A stretch of DNA of 5,528 nucleotides from Legionellaceae bacterium (lineage in GTDB: Bacteria; Pseudomonadota; Gammaproteobacteria; Legionellales; Legionellaceae), in NCBI GenBank assembly GCA_030696465.1, contig JAUYSE010000215.1, positions 1 to 5,528 on the forward strand. The letters are read 5' to 3'. Every line of letters begins with the position of its first letter. The first letter of the stretch is position 1. Below are positions 5,388 through 5,528 of this stretch, one piece after another. Under the pieces are notes generated by a model. That model was not told the DNA's origin, did no database searches, and saw only the letters and a list, made by a program, of their open reading frames with translations. Made by a program: the position numbers and the translations under genes.

Positions 5388-5528
5388 ATCGGGGTAGGGT
5401 TTAACCAAGCGTATAAGTTTATGAATAGCCCTAAGATATTTGCGGCGGTACAAACTCCTAATTTTGTGCAGCATACTGAGACGGCATTTACGTATACTGT
5501 GGGTGCGGGTATTGAGCGAGAGATAAGT
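5388..5528 (+). pseudogene. 5'-truncated fragment of a probable beta-barrel outer-membrane protein
   Basis: The frame is open for 47 codons to the window edge (GVGFNQAYKFMNSPKIFAAV, then QTPNFVQHTETAFTYTVGAG and IEREIS). Alternating strand-like stretches such as TAFTYTVGAGIER, a glycine-rich GVGF start and short polar turns fit an outer-membrane beta-barrel of the type common in Legionella. The frame starts directly at the IS end, in the middle of what looks like a strand. There is no upstream signal peptide, and the DNA on the other side of the IS is a gene on the opposite strand. So the 5' part of this gene has been lost or moved. An ATG exists at 5421, but no ribosome binding site or signal sequence supports it as a start. 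Confidence 0.5.

Noticed and set aside
5421..5528. ATG at 5421 as the start of an independent plus-strand gene
   Set aside because: The same frame is open and barrel-like upstream of it, and there is no ribosome binding site or signal peptide. A truncated larger gene explains it better.

Overview
The window is low-GC gammaproteobacterial DNA. Several protein fragments read like Legionellales: the outer-membrane protein tail at the right edge, the acetyltransferase-like start at the left edge, and the PAP2/PMT pair. The genus is inferred from protein style and was not tested. It looks like a patchwork of accessory DNA held together by insertion-sequence remnants.

Layout, left to right. (1) 1-86, minus: first codons of a gene running off the window, possibly a GNAT acetyltransferase. 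(2) 97-1152, minus: complete class II Fic AMP-transferase with a C-terminal winged-helix domain. It has a strong ribosome binding site, and a very regular repeat array (1186-1254) sits just upstream, probably its operator. (3) 1260-1477: non-coding, with a 14-bp inverted repeat bracketing 148 bp and several small hairpins. (4) 1478-2230, minus: left end of an IS66-family element with complete orf1 (tnpA). Its tnpB is cut after about 37 codons and runs in frame into unrelated coding sequence. This IS66 end sits inside the 3' end of an IS3-family orfB (2231-2453, plus). (5) 2451-4713, minus: two genes likely co-transcribed, a PMT/ArnT-like membrane glycosyltransferase followed 22 nt later by a PAP2 lipid phosphatase. 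(6) 4715-5387: a second, different IS3-family element with both terminal inverted repeats but an internal deletion. The deletion fuses the start of orfA to the end of orfB, and the orfA start codon is ATA. (7) 5388-5528, plus: a beta-barrel outer-membrane protein reading frame that begins abruptly at the IS end.

The intact functional parts are the Fic protein and the glycosyltransferase/phosphatase pair. The pair fits envelope-glycan or lipid A modification from polyprenyl-phosphate sugar donors, with the phosphatase recycling or trimming lipid-linked phosphates. The most unusual feature is that this pair is bracketed almost to the base by the inward-facing 3' ends of two different IS3-family remnants. 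One supplies the stop codon of the phosphatase gene, and the other ends one base before the first ATG of the glycosyltransferase gene. No clearly new defence or mobile system is visible. The rest is rearranged IS debris around these genes.
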